This document shows, in pieces, positions 22,710 to 30,713 of a DNA stretch of 47,951 bases (position 1 is the stretch's first letter; each line of letters opens with the position of its first letter). This DNA comes from an uncultured Bacilli bacterium (GTDB taxonomy: Bacteria; Bacillota_I; Bacilli_A; RF39; UBA660). The translations under genes were made by a program, and so were the position numbers. The DNA lies in NCBI GenBank assembly GCA_934086815.1, contig CAKOIM010000008.1, positions 1 through 47,951 of the forward strand, read 5' to 3'. A model generated the notes under the pieces. It saw only the letters and a program-made list of their open reading frames with translations, was not told where the DNA came from and made no database searches.

Positions 22710-24011
22710 ATGCAAACAGTATGTTTAGTGGGAAAACCAAATGTAGGAAAAAGTAGTATATTTAATAGACTTGTTAAAGAAAATAAATCTATTATTATGG
22801 ATACTCCAGGGGTTACAAGAGATAGAGTTTATGGTACTTGTAATTATAAAGATAAAAGATTTTCTTTAATTGATACTGGGGGAATTACTACTGGGGATGA
22901 TGATTTTGCAAAAGATATATTAATGCAAGCTACCCTAGCTATTGATGAAGCGGATTTAGTACTATATGTTGTTGATGGTATTTCACAAATAGATGCTAGT
23001 GATTTAAAGGTTGCGGAAATATTACATAAAACTAGTAAAAAAGTTATTGTTGTCGTAAATAAGATAGATAATAATCAAAGAAAAGATAATTTATATAATT
23101 TTTATGAACTTGGGTTTAGTGAACTTATAGCAGTTAGTGCATCACATAATCTTGGTTTTAAAGAATTGTTAGATGCTATTACTAATGATTTACCAGAAGT
23201 TTTAGAAGTAGAAGATAATTCTTTGAAGTTTTGTTTAATTGGTAGACCAAATGTAGGAAAAAGTAGTTTAATTAATTCTATTATTAATGAAAATAGAGTT
23301 ATAGTAAGTGATATTGCTGGTACTACACGTGATGCTGTTGATGTTAAGTTTAGATATAATCATCAAGATATAACTATAATTGATACGGCTGGAATGCGAA
23401 AAAAAGGTAAAATATATGAAAATGTTGAAAAATATAGTTTGATAAGAAGTTTAAAAGCAATAGATAGAAGTGATGTATGTGTTTTAGTAATAGATGCTAA
23501 AACGGGTATTATTGAACATGATAAACATATATTATCGTATGCTCTAGAAGCTGGAAAAGGAATTGTATTAGCAGTAAATAAATGGGATACTGTGGATAAT
23601 CCAGATAAAAATTTAAGGGTGTGGAAAGAACAAATTAAAAATGAATTTCAATTTATTCCTTATATTCATACTGTGTTTGTTAGTGCTTTAACGAAGAAGA
23701 GGTTAAATACACTTATGCCGGAAGTTATTAATGCTTATCAAAATAATCGTAAAGAAGTAAAAACTTCACTTTTAAATAATATTATAATGGAAGCAGTAAG
23801 TATACATGAATCACCTTCATATAAGGGGAAGAGATTAAAAATATACTTTGTTAGTCAAACAGGTAATTGTCCGCCTAAATTTACATTTTCAGTAAATAAC
23901 AAAGGATTAATACATTTTAGTTATGAAAGGTACTTAGAAAATCAACTTAGAAAAAATATTGATTTGGATGGAACACCTATTGTTTTACAATTTAAAAATA
24001 AAAATGAATAA
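22710..24011 (+). CDS. der: Ribosome assembly GTPase Der (EngA)
   Basis: A 433-residue protein with two consecutive G domains and a KH-like C-terminal domain. The first has GKPNVGKSSIFNRL, DTGG and NKID. The second has GRPNVGKSSLINSI, DTAGMRKK and NKWD. It acts in 50S subunit maturation. The ATG at 22710 has a full AAAGGAGG site. It lies 13 bases after the pseudopilin gene and appears to end the engB operon before the sporulation gene at 24056. Confidence 0.97.
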   Translation: MQTVCLVGKPNVGKSSIFNRLVKENKSIIMDTPGVTRDRVYGTCNYKDKRFSLIDTGGITTGDDDFAKDILMQATLAIDEADLVLYVVDGISQIDASDLKVAEILHKTSKKVIVVVNKIDNNQRKDNLYNFYELGFSELIAVSASHNLGFKELLDAITNDLPEVLEVEDNSLKFCLIGRPNVGKSSLINSIINENRVIVSDIAGTTRDAVDVKFRYNHQDITIIDTAGMRKKGKIYENVEKYSLIRSLKAIDRSDVCVLVIDAKTGIIEHDKHILSYALEAGKGIVLAVNKWDTVDNPDKNLRVWKEQIKNEFQFIPYIHTVFVSALTKKRLNTLMPEVINAYQNNRKEVKTSLLNNIIMEAVSIHESPSYKGKRLKIYFVSQTGNCPPKFTFSVNNKGLIHFSYERYLENQLRKNIDLDGTPIVLQFKNKNE

Positions 24012-24032
24012 GTAAGCTTTTTAAAGAAGTAT

Positions 24033-24040
24033 CATATATT
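24033..24040 (+). promoter_or_regulatory. CATATATT box before the spoVIF-like gene
   Basis: It resembles the -10 element of sigma-E/sigma-K promoters (CATAnnnT). I see no convincing -35 at the expected distance, so this is weak. Confidence 0.25.
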
Positions 24041-24055
24041 ATTTTAGGGGGATAT

Positions 24056-24298
24056 ATGAAACTTGGAGATGAATTTTTTAATAAAGTTTATAAAAAGACT
24101 AATGTAGATAAAGATACAATATTAAAGTTAGCGGAAAAACTACAAAAAGGTAATATGAAAGATGCTAATACAATAAGTGAAGTAGTGGATACACTTAGTA
24201 AAATGACGGGTAAAAAGGTTACTCGGGAACAAAAAGAAAAAATAATTAATAAAATAGTTGAGGATAAAGTTCCAAAAAATATTGAAAAAATGTTTTAG
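24056..24298 (+). CDS. Stage VI sporulation protein F-like (SpoVIF)
   Basis: An 80-residue soluble helical protein. The opening FFNKVYKKTNVDKDTILKLAEKL and the following VTREQKEKIINKIVEDKVP fit the SpoVIF family, which in B. subtilis is a mother-cell protein needed for spore coat assembly and GerE-dependent gene expression. It has a GGGGG ribosome site and a strong terminator on its stop codon. A CATATATT box upstream could be a sporulation promoter. The family match rests on my recollection of the short motif, so moderate confidence. Confidence 0.65.
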   Translation: MKLGDEFFNKVYKKTNVDKDTILKLAEKLQKGNMKDANTISEVVDTLSKMTGKKVTREQKEKIINKIVEDKVPKNIEKMF

Positions 24299-24319
24299 TT
24301 GAGCTACTCAACTTTTTTT
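24297..24319 (+). terminator. Terminator of the spoVIF-like gene
   Basis: AGTTGAG (24297-24303), CTA, CTCAACT (24307-24313), then T to 24319. The hairpin occupies what would otherwise be an extended start for the next gene. Confidence 0.85.
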
Positions 24320-24328
24320 GGGGGTATT

Positions 24329-25444
24329 ATGGAAGCAAAGAAAATGGTAAAAATATATGATCAAGAGGGAAATGAATTTTATTATAAAGATAAAACCATA
24401 GAAGAAAATAAAGAAAACTTAAGAAAATTTTTAGATTGGGATAAGGAAATGGATAATCTAGAATTTGCTCAAGAAAAAATGTTTTTTCAAGAACTTAAGA
24501 CTAATAATCTAATCGAAGGTTACCAAGATGATTTGAATAATATTGAAAGAATTGTAAAGGGACGCGAGAAGATAAAACGAGTTATTAATTTATATCGAGG
24601 ATATAGATATATTTTAAAAGAGAGAAATATAGATGAAAGTCATTTAAAAGAGTTATATGCTATTTTAAGTGAGGGGTTACTAAGCCCATATGATTTAACA
24701 CATATGGGTAATAAATATCGTGAGGCTCCGGTATTTATATTAAGAAATGGAAGATTAGATGGAAGTTATGATGAGGGTGTAGAAGTAAATAAAATTCAAG
24801 AACTTATCAATTATTATTTTGATTTATTAAATAGTAATAATTTTTTAGGTAATGAAAAAATAGATGAGTACTTAAAGTCGCAAGTATTACATTATTATTT
24901 AATGTATATTCATCCGTATTTTGATGTTAATGGAAGAACTTCAAGAACTATGTCTATGTGGTATTTACTAAATAAAGAATGTTATTCTTATATGATTTTT
25001 AATCGAGGAATTAGTTTTAAAGGAAGTAAATATGATAAAATTGTTGGCTTAGCTAAAAATAATCGTGATTTGTCAGATTTTTTAAATTTAATGATAGATA
25101 CTTTAAAATTAGAATTAGAAAAAGAACATATTATAAATGATATAACTAATAATAGTAAATATAAATTAAGTGATATAGATAGACAAACTTTATTATATTT
25201 TTTAACTATGAACGGAATGAAAACAACCGCGGACTTTGCTGGATTTTATAATAGATTTAATGATAAAAAAAAGTTTTTAAATATTTATAGAGAAATGATT
25301 TTACCATTAATAGATAAAGATGTAATAAAAGTAATAAGAGAAACTAAAAAAGATTTTAAAGGTTTACCTAATATGGAATTTTCATTAAATGAAAATTTGT
25401 TTGATTATGATAAAAATTATTTAACAAGAGTAAAATTAAAATGA
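24329..25444 (+). CDS. Fic family protein
   Basis: A 371-residue probable nucleotidyl-transferase that would modify protein hydroxyl groups with AMP or a related group. The Fic motif is IHPYFDVNGRTSR; the glycine usual in HPFxDGNGR is Val here. An upstream NNLIEG resembles the inhibitory-helix motif (S/T)xxxE(G/N) with Asn in the first place. A C-terminal region (about 290-371) looks like a winged helix. I place the start at ATG 24329 behind GGGGG, because the in-frame TTG at 24299 lies in a terminator hairpin. No antitoxin partner is adjacent. The target is unknown. Confidence 0.87.
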   Translation: MEAKKMVKIYDQEGNEFYYKDKTIEENKENLRKFLDWDKEMDNLEFAQEKMFFQELKTNNLIEGYQDDLNNIERIVKGREKIKRVINLYRGYRYILKERNIDESHLKELYAILSEGLLSPYDLTHMGNKYREAPVFILRNGRLDGSYDEGVEVNKIQELINYYFDLLNSNNFLGNEKIDEYLKSQVLHYYLMYIHPYFDVNGRTSRTMSMWYLLNKECYSYMIFNRGISFKGSKYDKIVGLAKNNRDLSDFLNLMIDTLKLELEKEHIINDITNNSKYKLSDIDRQTLLYFLTMNGMKTTADFAGFYNRFNDKKKFLNIYREMILPLIDKDVIKVIRETKKDFKGLPNMEFSLNENLFDYDKNYLTRVKLK

Positions 25445-25466
25445 GTTCAAAATTGAACTCATTTTT
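25441..25466. terminator. Bidirectional terminator between fic and VanY genes
   Basis: ATGAGTTCAA (25441-25450) and TTGAACTCAT (25453-25462) form a perfect stem with T following on the + strand. It overlaps the end of both convergent genes. Confidence 0.75.
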
Positions 25467-26415
25467 CTATATAATAAGCATAATACTCATCAAATGATAT
25501 ATTATTATCATGAATGTAAGTGGCAATATTTTTACCAACATAGCGGAAGTGCCAAGCTTCATAGTTATATCCGGTTACATTAACTAAATTTTCTGGATAT
25601 CTTAAAATAAAGCCAAATTTATAAGAATTATCTAAAAGCCATTTAGCTTCTTCGCTATCTTTAAATGTTTGTCTATTAGAATTAGTTTTACTAAAAATAT
25701 CTAAGGTTAATCCAGTTTGATGTTCACTTGCCCCTGGTCTTGCGGCTAAACTATCCGCATACTTAGTACCTTGTTTTTTATAATTGTTATAAACTATTTC
25801 TTGTTCTTCATATGACCTATAAGAAGAACTAATCATTAAGTAAAAACCATCCGTTTTTGCTTGTTCCCACATATCTAAAAATGCATCATATGCTACTTTT
25901 CTAACTTTTTGGTTACTTCCCCAAGAATAGGTTTGGGAAACATTTACTAAATCATCTGGAACATAATCTTTAGTAAGTAAATAATATTTATTAACAAGCA
26001 TACTAGTATCTTTAGTGATATCTGTATTTAAATTTAATTCGTAAAACTTCTTGTCTAAATGAATATTTATGTTTCTTACAATTTTACTTGTATCCATTTT
26101 CTTATTTTTGTTTAAATAATCTATATATTGATAAAAATTCTTTTTTAAAAAATATTTTTCATTAATGATTGAAATATATTTTTCGTTAACTTCATTTTTC
26201 AAAAAGTAGTCTAAATCATCATTGTTATTAAAAGTTTTAAGAATTTTTTTTGTAGATGTATTATCATAACCATGCTCTAAAAGCTTATATTCATACGTTT
26301 GATGATATTTATATTCTTTATATTTATTTACTCCAAATATAGAGGCTAAGATAATAAATATTATAATTGCTAAAAAATAATATACTTCTTTTTTTAATTT
26401 TTTTCTTTTTTTCAT
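25459..26415 (-). CDS. D-alanyl-D-alanine carboxypeptidase, VanY/LdcB type (second copy)
   Basis: A 318-residue membrane-anchored peptidase. One helix is at about 9-27, then a helical spacer, then the M15B domain with ASEHQTGLTLDIF (His, Asp) and EAWHFRYVGK (Glu, His). It shares architecture with the gene at 12825, and even the tail (KNIATYIHDNNISFDEY against KNNAKIIHDNNLTLEEY), so the two are paralogues. It should trim peptidoglycan peptides outside the membrane. It has its own TTGATA-16-TATAAT promoter, overlapping that of the divergent gene at 26497. Confidence 0.88.
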   Translation of the reverse strand: MKKRKKLKKEVYYFLAIIIFIILASIFGVNKYKEYKYHQTYEYKLLEHGYDNTSTKKILKTFNNNDDLDYFLKNEVNEKYISIINEKYFLKKNFYQYIDYLNKNKKMDTSKIVRNINIHLDKKFYELNLNTDITKDTSMLVNKYYLLTKDYVPDDLVNVSQTYSWGSNQKVRKVAYDAFLDMWEQAKTDGFYLMISSSYRSYEEQEIVYNNYKKQGTKYADSLAARPGASEHQTGLTLDIFSKTNSNRQTFKDSEEAKWLLDNSYKFGFILRYPENLVNVTGYNYEAWHFRYVGKNIATYIHDNNISFDEYYAYYIEK

Positions 26416-26432
26416 ATATACTCCTTTTAATG

Positions 26433-26472
26433 ATTATAACATATTTACTTTTAATATCAATTGTAGTATACT
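26433..26472. promoter_or_regulatory. Overlapping divergent promoters
   Basis: + strand: TTTACT (26444-26449), 17 bases, TATACT (26467-26472), for the gene at 26497. Minus strand: TTGATA (26455-26460), 16 bases, TATAAT (26433-26438), for the VanY gene. The two polymerase sites overlap, so they should compete. Confidence 0.6.
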
Positions 26473-26496
26473 TTTTATAAAGTAAGTGGTGGTAAA

Positions 26497-26856
26497 ATGA
26501 ATGTAAATAAACAAATAATAGCTATGTGTCCTAATTTTTATAAAATTATTGAGTTTACACCATATGAGGATGATATTGTTACGCAAAAATTAATTAAGTT
26601 ATATCAAGAATATATTTTTAGAATTGATATAAACAAAGAAGAAGATGTTATATATGTCAAACAATTTGATAGTGTAATAGGTAAGTATATTGATGATTAT
26701 CTATTTAGAAAAGAGATGCAAAAACAAATACTTACAATAAAAGTACAAAAAGGTACTAAGGATGTTTTGAAAGAAATTATTAAATCTATTATAAATATCT
26801 TTAATAATTATTTAGAATATACGACACGAGTAATATATATTTCAAGATGGATATAA
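26497..26856 (+). CDS. Hypothetical 119-residue protein
   Basis: I do not recognise this protein. It has no signal peptide or clear membrane helix. The sequence opens MNVNKQIIAMCPNFYKIIEFTP and is an alternating helix/strand-like soluble chain rich in Ile, Lys and Tyr. It has a clear promoter, a GGTGG ribosome site and a terminator on its stop codon, so it is expressed alone, which supports a real gene. Function unknown. Confidence 0.6.
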   Translation: MNVNKQIIAMCPNFYKIIEFTPYEDDIVTQKLIKLYQEYIFRIDINKEEDVIYVKQFDSVIGKYIDDYLFRKEMQKQILTIKVQKGTKDVLKEIIKSIINIFNNYLEYTTRVIYISRWI

Positions 26857-26880
26857 AAAGCGATTTTAAGTCGTTTTTTT
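26855..26880 (+). terminator. Terminator after the 119-residue gene
   Basis: AAAAAGCGA, loop TTTTAAG, TCG and seven T (to 26880). Confidence 0.65.
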
Positions 26881-26881
26881 A

Positions 26882-26910
26882 TTGAAGAAACTTAAAAATA
26901 ATTATATAAT
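26882..26910 (+). promoter_or_regulatory. Promoter of mscL
   Basis: TTGAAG (26882-26887), a 17-nt spacer and TATAAT (26905-26910). This explains the in-frame TTG at 26882 as a -35 box and not a start codon. Confidence 0.65.
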
Positions 26911-26932
26911 TCTATTTAAGGGATGTGATATT

Positions 26933-27316
26933 GTGTTAAAAGAATTTAAAAAATTTATTGCTAGAGGAAATGTTTTAGATCTTGCTGTTGGGGTTATCGT
27001 AGGTGGGGCTTTTTCTTCGATTGTAAGTAGTTTAGTAAATAATATTTTTACACCTATCTTAGGATTAATTATGGGGGGAATTGATTTTTCTAATCTTTCA
27101 ATTACGTTTAGAGATACTAAAATTATGTATGGGGCTTTTATTCAAAGTATAATTGATTTTTTAATCGTAGCATTTTGTTTATTTTTAGTAGTAAAAGCTA
27201 TGAATAAGATTAATATTAAAAGGGAAGAACCTAAAAAAGTAACGAAAAGTGAAGAATTAAAAGTATTAGAACAAATAAGGGATTTATTAAATGATGAATT
27301 ACAAAACAAAGAATAA
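26933..27316 (+). CDS. mscL: Large-conductance mechanosensitive channel MscL
   Basis: A 127-residue pentameric channel that opens under membrane tension to release solutes on osmotic downshock. It starts GTG 26933 (MLKEFKKFIARGNVLDLAVG, the canonical MscL N-terminus) after AAGGGATG. TM1 is at about 15-40 with the pore-lining glycine/alanine pattern, TM2 at about 70-92, and a cytoplasmic helix (VLEQIRDLLNDEL) ends the protein. Length is normal. The next gene begins 26 bases before its stop. Confidence 0.95.
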   Translation: MLKEFKKFIARGNVLDLAVGVIVGGAFSSIVSSLVNNIFTPILGLIMGGIDFSNLSITFRDTKIMYGAFIQSIIDFLIVAFCLFLVVKAMNKINIKREEPKKVTKSEELKVLEQIRDLLNDELQNKE

Positions 27317-27929
27317 TTTAGAATGGTCCATAGAAATAATTAGGAAAAATAATAAAAATATATACTTTCGTTTTAAAGATGATCTAATACTTTATGTTAC
27401 TTGTCCTATATTTTTAAGTAAAGAAAGTATTAGACAATTATTAGAAGAAAATGAAGAAAAGTTAATTAAAATGTATGATAAGATGCTTGAAAAAAATAAA
27501 GACAATGATTTATTTTTATACCTTGGTAAGAAGTATTATATAAAAGTAGATGAATCTAAAGAAAAGGTAGAGTTTGAAGATAATTTTGTTTATACTAAAA
27601 ATTTAGAAATGCTAAAAGAATTTTACCAAAAACGAGTAAGGGAAGTTTTGGAAAGTGAAATGAACATAGCTAAAAAGTGTTTTAAAAATTTGCCTGAATT
27701 TAGTTTGAAATTTAGAAATATGAAAACCAGATGGGGTGTTTGTAACCGAGGGAAAATGACTGTTACATTAAATACGGAATTATTAAAAAAAGATATAGAA
27801 TTAATTGATTATGTAATTATACATGAACTGTGTCATTTTTTTGAAGGTAATCATAGCAAAAATTTTTGGAACTTAGTGGGTCAAGCTTATCCGAATTATA
27901 AAGAAGCAAGAAGGAAATTAAGAGAATGA
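27291..27929 (+). CDS. YgjP-like zinc metallopeptidase (DUF45/M48-related)
   Basis: A 212-residue cytoplasmic protein of the YgjP/DUF45 family. The motif is VIIHELCHFFEGNHSKNFW (HExxH plus a third His), preceded by the family hallmark TRWGVCNRGKMTVTLN. It is related to SprT/wss-type proteases, and the physiological substrate is not settled. It overlaps mscL by 26 bases and the rRNA methyltransferase by four, so these form one operon. The start at 27291 follows AAGGG; the ATG three bases later is equally possible. Confidence 0.85.
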   Translation: MMNYKTKNNLEWSIEIIRKNNKNIYFRFKDDLILYVTCPIFLSKESIRQLLEENEEKLIKMYDKMLEKNKDNDLFLYLGKKYYIKVDESKEKVEFEDNFVYTKNLEMLKEFYQKRVREVLESEMNIAKKCFKNLPEFSLKFRNMKTRWGVCNRGKMTVTLNTELLKKDIELIDYVIIHELCHFFEGNHSKNFWNLVGQAYPNYKEARRKLRE

Positions 27930-28636
27930 AAATAACAAGTTTAAAAAATGATAAAGTAAAATATTGGGTTAATTTAAAAAATAAAAAGTTTCGTGATCAA
28001 GAGAAAGTATTTTTAGTCGAAGGTGATCATTTAATTAGTGAAGCCAAAAAGTATGGAGAAATACTAGAATACATAAGTATAACAGATGAACAAGCTGATT
28101 ATTTTGTAACTAAAGAGATTATGCAAAAAATTAGTGCGCAAAAATCTATTTCTAATAGTGTCGCCGTAGTTAAGTTTTTAAAACCAAAAGAAATATCTTC
28201 GCGAATATTGATACTTGATAACTTACAAGACCCAGGTAATTTGGGAACTATTATAAGAAGTGCTGTAGCATTTAATTTTACGGATATTATTTTAAGTAAT
28301 GAGTCCGTTGATATATATAATTCTAAAGTTATAAGAGCAACGGAAGGAATGCTTTTTAAAGTAAATGTTTTAAGAAAAGATATAAAATTATTTTTATCAG
28401 AGTTAAAAGAAAAAAACTATCAAATTGTTGGAACTGATGTAGAAAATGGGAAAACAGTTAAAAATGTATTAAAAGAAAATGTTGCTATAATAATTGGTAA
28501 TGAGGGATCCGGAGTTAGAAAAGAGATTTTAGATTTATGTGATTTTAGTATAAATTTAAAAATGAATGAGGGTTGTGAATCTTTAAATGCTGGAGTATGT
28601 GCAAGTATAATTATGTATGAGGTTAATAATGGATGA
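27926..28636 (+). CDS. TrmH-family (SPOUT) 2'-O-ribose RNA methyltransferase
   Basis: A 236-residue methyltransferase. The N-terminal substrate-binding domain (about 1-85) is followed by the SPOUT knot with motifs NLQDPGNLGTIIRSA, IIGNEGSGV and SLNAGVCASIIMYE. It would methylate ribose in 23S rRNA or tRNA using S-adenosylmethionine; RlmB-like and YsgA-like members cannot be told apart here. The start codon overlaps the preceding stop (ATGA). rimM follows with overlap, so it sits in an RNA-maturation operon. Confidence 0.9.
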   Translation: MKITSLKNDKVKYWVNLKNKKFRDQEKVFLVEGDHLISEAKKYGEILEYISITDEQADYFVTKEIMQKISAQKSISNSVAVVKFLKPKEISSRILILDNLQDPGNLGTIIRSAVAFNFTDIILSNESVDIYNSKVIRATEGMLFKVNVLRKDIKLFLSELKEKNYQIVGTDVENGKTVKNVLKENVAIIIGNEGSGVRKEILDLCDFSINLKMNEGCESLNAGVCASIIMYEVNNG

Positions 28637-29117
28637 ATTAGTATTAATTGGTAAAAGTGTAAGTACTTTTGGAATAAAAGGGGAATTAAAAGTAATTAGT
28701 GATTTTGAATATAAGGATAAAGCTTTTAAAGTTGGTAATATAATTTTGTTAAATAATCAGGAACACAAAATAACTAGTGTTAGATATCATAAAAATTATG
28801 TTTTAGTTACTATAGATAATCTTAATAATATAAATTATGTTTTAGATTATGTCGGTTATAATTTGTATATTAAAAAAGAGTCATTAAAATTGAATGAAAG
28901 TGAGTACTTATACAAAGATTTAATTGGCGCTAAAGTTTATGAAAATGATTTATATTTAGGGGATGTAACAGAAATTATCAATAATAGTATTTATTATTTA
29001 GCTCGAGTAAAAAAAGAGCATGAGTTTTTAATTCCCTTAATAGACAATTTTATTGTAAGATTTGCTAAAGATAAAAAAATATTATATACTAAAAATGCAA
29101 GTAGCTTAAATTTATAG
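28629..29117 (+). CDS. rimM: Ribosome maturation factor RimM
   Basis: A 162-residue 30S assembly factor that binds ribosomal protein S19. The N-terminal RimM beta-barrel (VLIGKSVSTFGIKGELKV) is followed by a PRC-barrel domain (YKDLIGAKVYENDLYLGDVTEI, ending EFLIPLIDNFI). I chose ATG 28629, which has GAGG six bases upstream and just overlaps the preceding stop; an in-frame ATG at 28617 has no site. trmD follows by nine bases, the order usual in Firmicutes. rplS, the normal next gene, is at 45522 instead. Confidence 0.93.
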   Translation: MDELVLIGKSVSTFGIKGELKVISDFEYKDKAFKVGNIILLNNQEHKITSVRYHKNYVLVTIDNLNNINYVLDYVGYNLYIKKESLKLNESEYLYKDLIGAKVYENDLYLGDVTEIINNSIYYLARVKKEHEFLIPLIDNFIVRFAKDKKILYTKNASSLNL

Positions 29118-29126
29118 GGAGGGTTT

Positions 29127-29804
29127 ATGAAAATTGATGTTTTAACGCTTTTTCCAGAAATGTTTCAAGGATACATTAATAATTCCATCATGAAAAAAGC
29201 TTTGGAAAAAAAATTAGTAGAAATAAATATAATTAATTTTCGAGATTATTCTCCGCTTAATAATAAACAAGTTGATGATACACCCTATGGTGGCGGCGCA
29301 GGAATGGTTTTAAGAATTGAACCAATATTTAATTGTTTAGATTCTTTGGATACAAGTGATGCTCATATTATTTTGTTAAGTCCGGAAGGAAAAACATTTA
29401 ATCAAGAAATAGCTAAAACTTTAAAAAATGATTATAAACATTTAATTATTATTTGTGGTCACTATGAAGGCTTTGATGAAAGAATAAAAACGAGGGTAGA
29501 TGAAATTATATCAATTGGTGATTATATATTAACTGGTGGTGAAATACCAGCACTTGCAATTATGGATAGTATAACTCGTTTGATACCTGGGGTAATAAGG
29601 GAAGAATCCTTGGCAAGTGAATCTTTTAATAATAATTTATTAGATTATCCGACATATACAAAACCAGCGGAATATCGTGGGTTAAAGGTGCCTGTTGTGT
29701 TATTAAGTGGTCATCATGAAAATATTTTAGAGTACCGAAGTAAGATGCAAATAGAAAAGACAAAAAGGTTAAGACCAGATTTAATGGAGAATAAAGATGA
29801 ATAG
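29127..29804 (+). CDS. trmD: tRNA (guanine-37-N1)-methyltransferase TrmD
   Basis: A 225-residue SPOUT enzyme that makes m1G37 in tRNAs and prevents +1 frameshifting. Motifs visible: MKIDVLTLFPEMF at the start, TPYGGGAGMVLRIEP, LLSPEGKTFNQ, CGHYEGFDERI and SIGDYILTGGEIPAL (the trefoil-knot SAM site). Length is slightly short of the family norm. AGGGAGG precedes ATG 29127. The next gene overlaps its end by eight bases. Confidence 0.97.
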   Translation: MKIDVLTLFPEMFQGYINNSIMKKALEKKLVEINIINFRDYSPLNNKQVDDTPYGGGAGMVLRIEPIFNCLDSLDTSDAHIILLSPEGKTFNQEIAKTLKNDYKHLIIICGHYEGFDERIKTRVDEIISIGDYILTGGEIPALAIMDSITRLIPGVIREESLASESFNNNLLDYPTYTKPAEYRGLKVPVVLLSGHHENILEYRSKMQIEKTKRLRPDLMENKDE

Positions 29805-30204
29805 TTATATACTAAAAAACAATAAGGAAAAACAAGAAGTATTATTATATCAAGAAAAAACAAGTTATGCTTTTGAACCTAAAAAGTCATATAAGTATGT
29901 AAAAAAAATAACTGTTTTAGATCAAGAAATGTTATCTAGTATATGGGAAAAAAAGATTAAAGATAAGTATAATGCTCTTATAAAAAGAATATATGAATTA
30001 TTAAAGGCTGATGATGAAGAAGGGGCATCTTTAATAGCTTATACAGAAATTGAAAGAATAAAAGAGTACTTGTTAAGTCTAAAAACAAAAGGATTAAAAG
30101 AAGAATTATTAAATGAATATATGCAAAAAATATATGCTTTAGAAATGAAAATTAATAATATGTATAAATATCAAAGACAAGAAAGTATGGGAAAGGGAAG
30201 ATAA
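29797..30204 (+). CDS. Hypothetical 135-residue helical protein
   Basis: Not recognised. It is soluble and strongly helical, rich in Lys and Glu, with likely coiled-coil segments (KYNALIKRIYELLKADDEEGAS and ELLNEYMQKIYALEMKINNMY). It has no signal peptide or Cys. It overlaps trmD by eight bases and is followed within five bases by another small gene, so it is expressed with the RNA-maturation operon. A role there is only suggested by position. Confidence 0.6.
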   Translation: MNSYILKNNKEKQEVLLYQEKTSYAFEPKKSYKYVKKITVLDQEMLSSIWEKKIKDKYNALIKRIYELLKADDEEGASLIAYTEIERIKEYLLSLKTKGLKEELLNEYMQKIYALEMKINNMYKYQRQESMGKGR

Positions 30205-30208
30205 TTTT

Positions 30209-30517
30209 GTGAAAAATAAAAATATATTAATGTTAGGACTAGGGGTTTTAGTAATTGTATTAGGAGCAATTTATTATTTGAATTTTCGAACTGTGACCGT
30301 ATCATTTACGCAAAAAATTGGGCCAGGAATAGCTCCGATTAATGTGAAAGTTGGTGATACCATTAAGGAAATTGGTGCTCCGGGAACTTCGGATGAATAT
30401 GAATTTATGGGTTGGTATTTAAATGGTGAAAAGTTTGATTTTAACACTCCGATAACTAAAAGTATAAATTTAGAAGCTAAGTGGGAAAAAATCAAGAAAA
30501 TTGACAATCAATTGTAA
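30209..30517 (+). CDS. Small membrane-anchored protein with an InlB B-repeat-like domain
   Basis: A 102-residue protein. The N-terminal hydrophobic helix (7-24) is followed by one InlB B-repeat/Flg_new-type beta unit ending in the hallmark YEFMGWYLNGEKFDFNTPIT and AKW. Such units normally occur in tandem in cell-surface proteins; here there is only one, on a single anchor. A similar unit lies inside the vWA pseudopilin at 40779. GTG start at 30209 after AAGGGAAG. Probably exposed on the outer face of the membrane. Confidence 0.7.
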   Translation: MKNKNILMLGLGVLVIVLGAIYYLNFRTVTVSFTQKIGPGIAPINVKVGDTIKEIGAPGTSDEYEFMGWYLNGEKFDFNTPITKSINLEAKWEKIKKIDNQL

Positions 30518-30587
30518 AATATAATTTTAATGCTTGTATAAAACTCGAGTTATTGGTAAAATTATATCTAGAATTGAGGAAGATAAT

Positions 30588-30674
30588 ATGAATGATAAAA
30601 CACATAGTAAGGGTATTTCATTAATAATGATATTATTAATAATTATTTATGTATCTGCGATATTTGCATTTTAA
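30588..30674 (+). CDS. 28-residue single-helix membrane peptide
   Basis: A short ORF with a proper GAGGAAG ribosome site and ATG, then a polar start (MNDKTHSKG) and one hydrophobic helix (ISLIMILLIIIYVSAIFAF). It is not part of a longer gene. A possible TTGTAT-17-TAAAAT promoter precedes it. It could be a small membrane regulator or toxin-like peptide; I see no antisense RNA signature. No homologue recognised. Confidence 0.45.
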   Translation: MNDKTHSKGISLIMILLIIIYVSAIFAF

Positions 30675-30713
30675 TTAAAACATTTTAGTATATATTACTA
30701 GGGTGTTTTTTAA

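Noticed and set aside
24299..24328. TTG 24299 as the fic start
   Set aside because: The segment is a terminator hairpin and T run; ATG 24329 has the ribosome site.
26882..26932. TTG 26882 as the mscL start
   Set aside because: It is the -35 box of a good promoter; GTG 26933 gives the canonical MscL N-terminus with a ribosome site.
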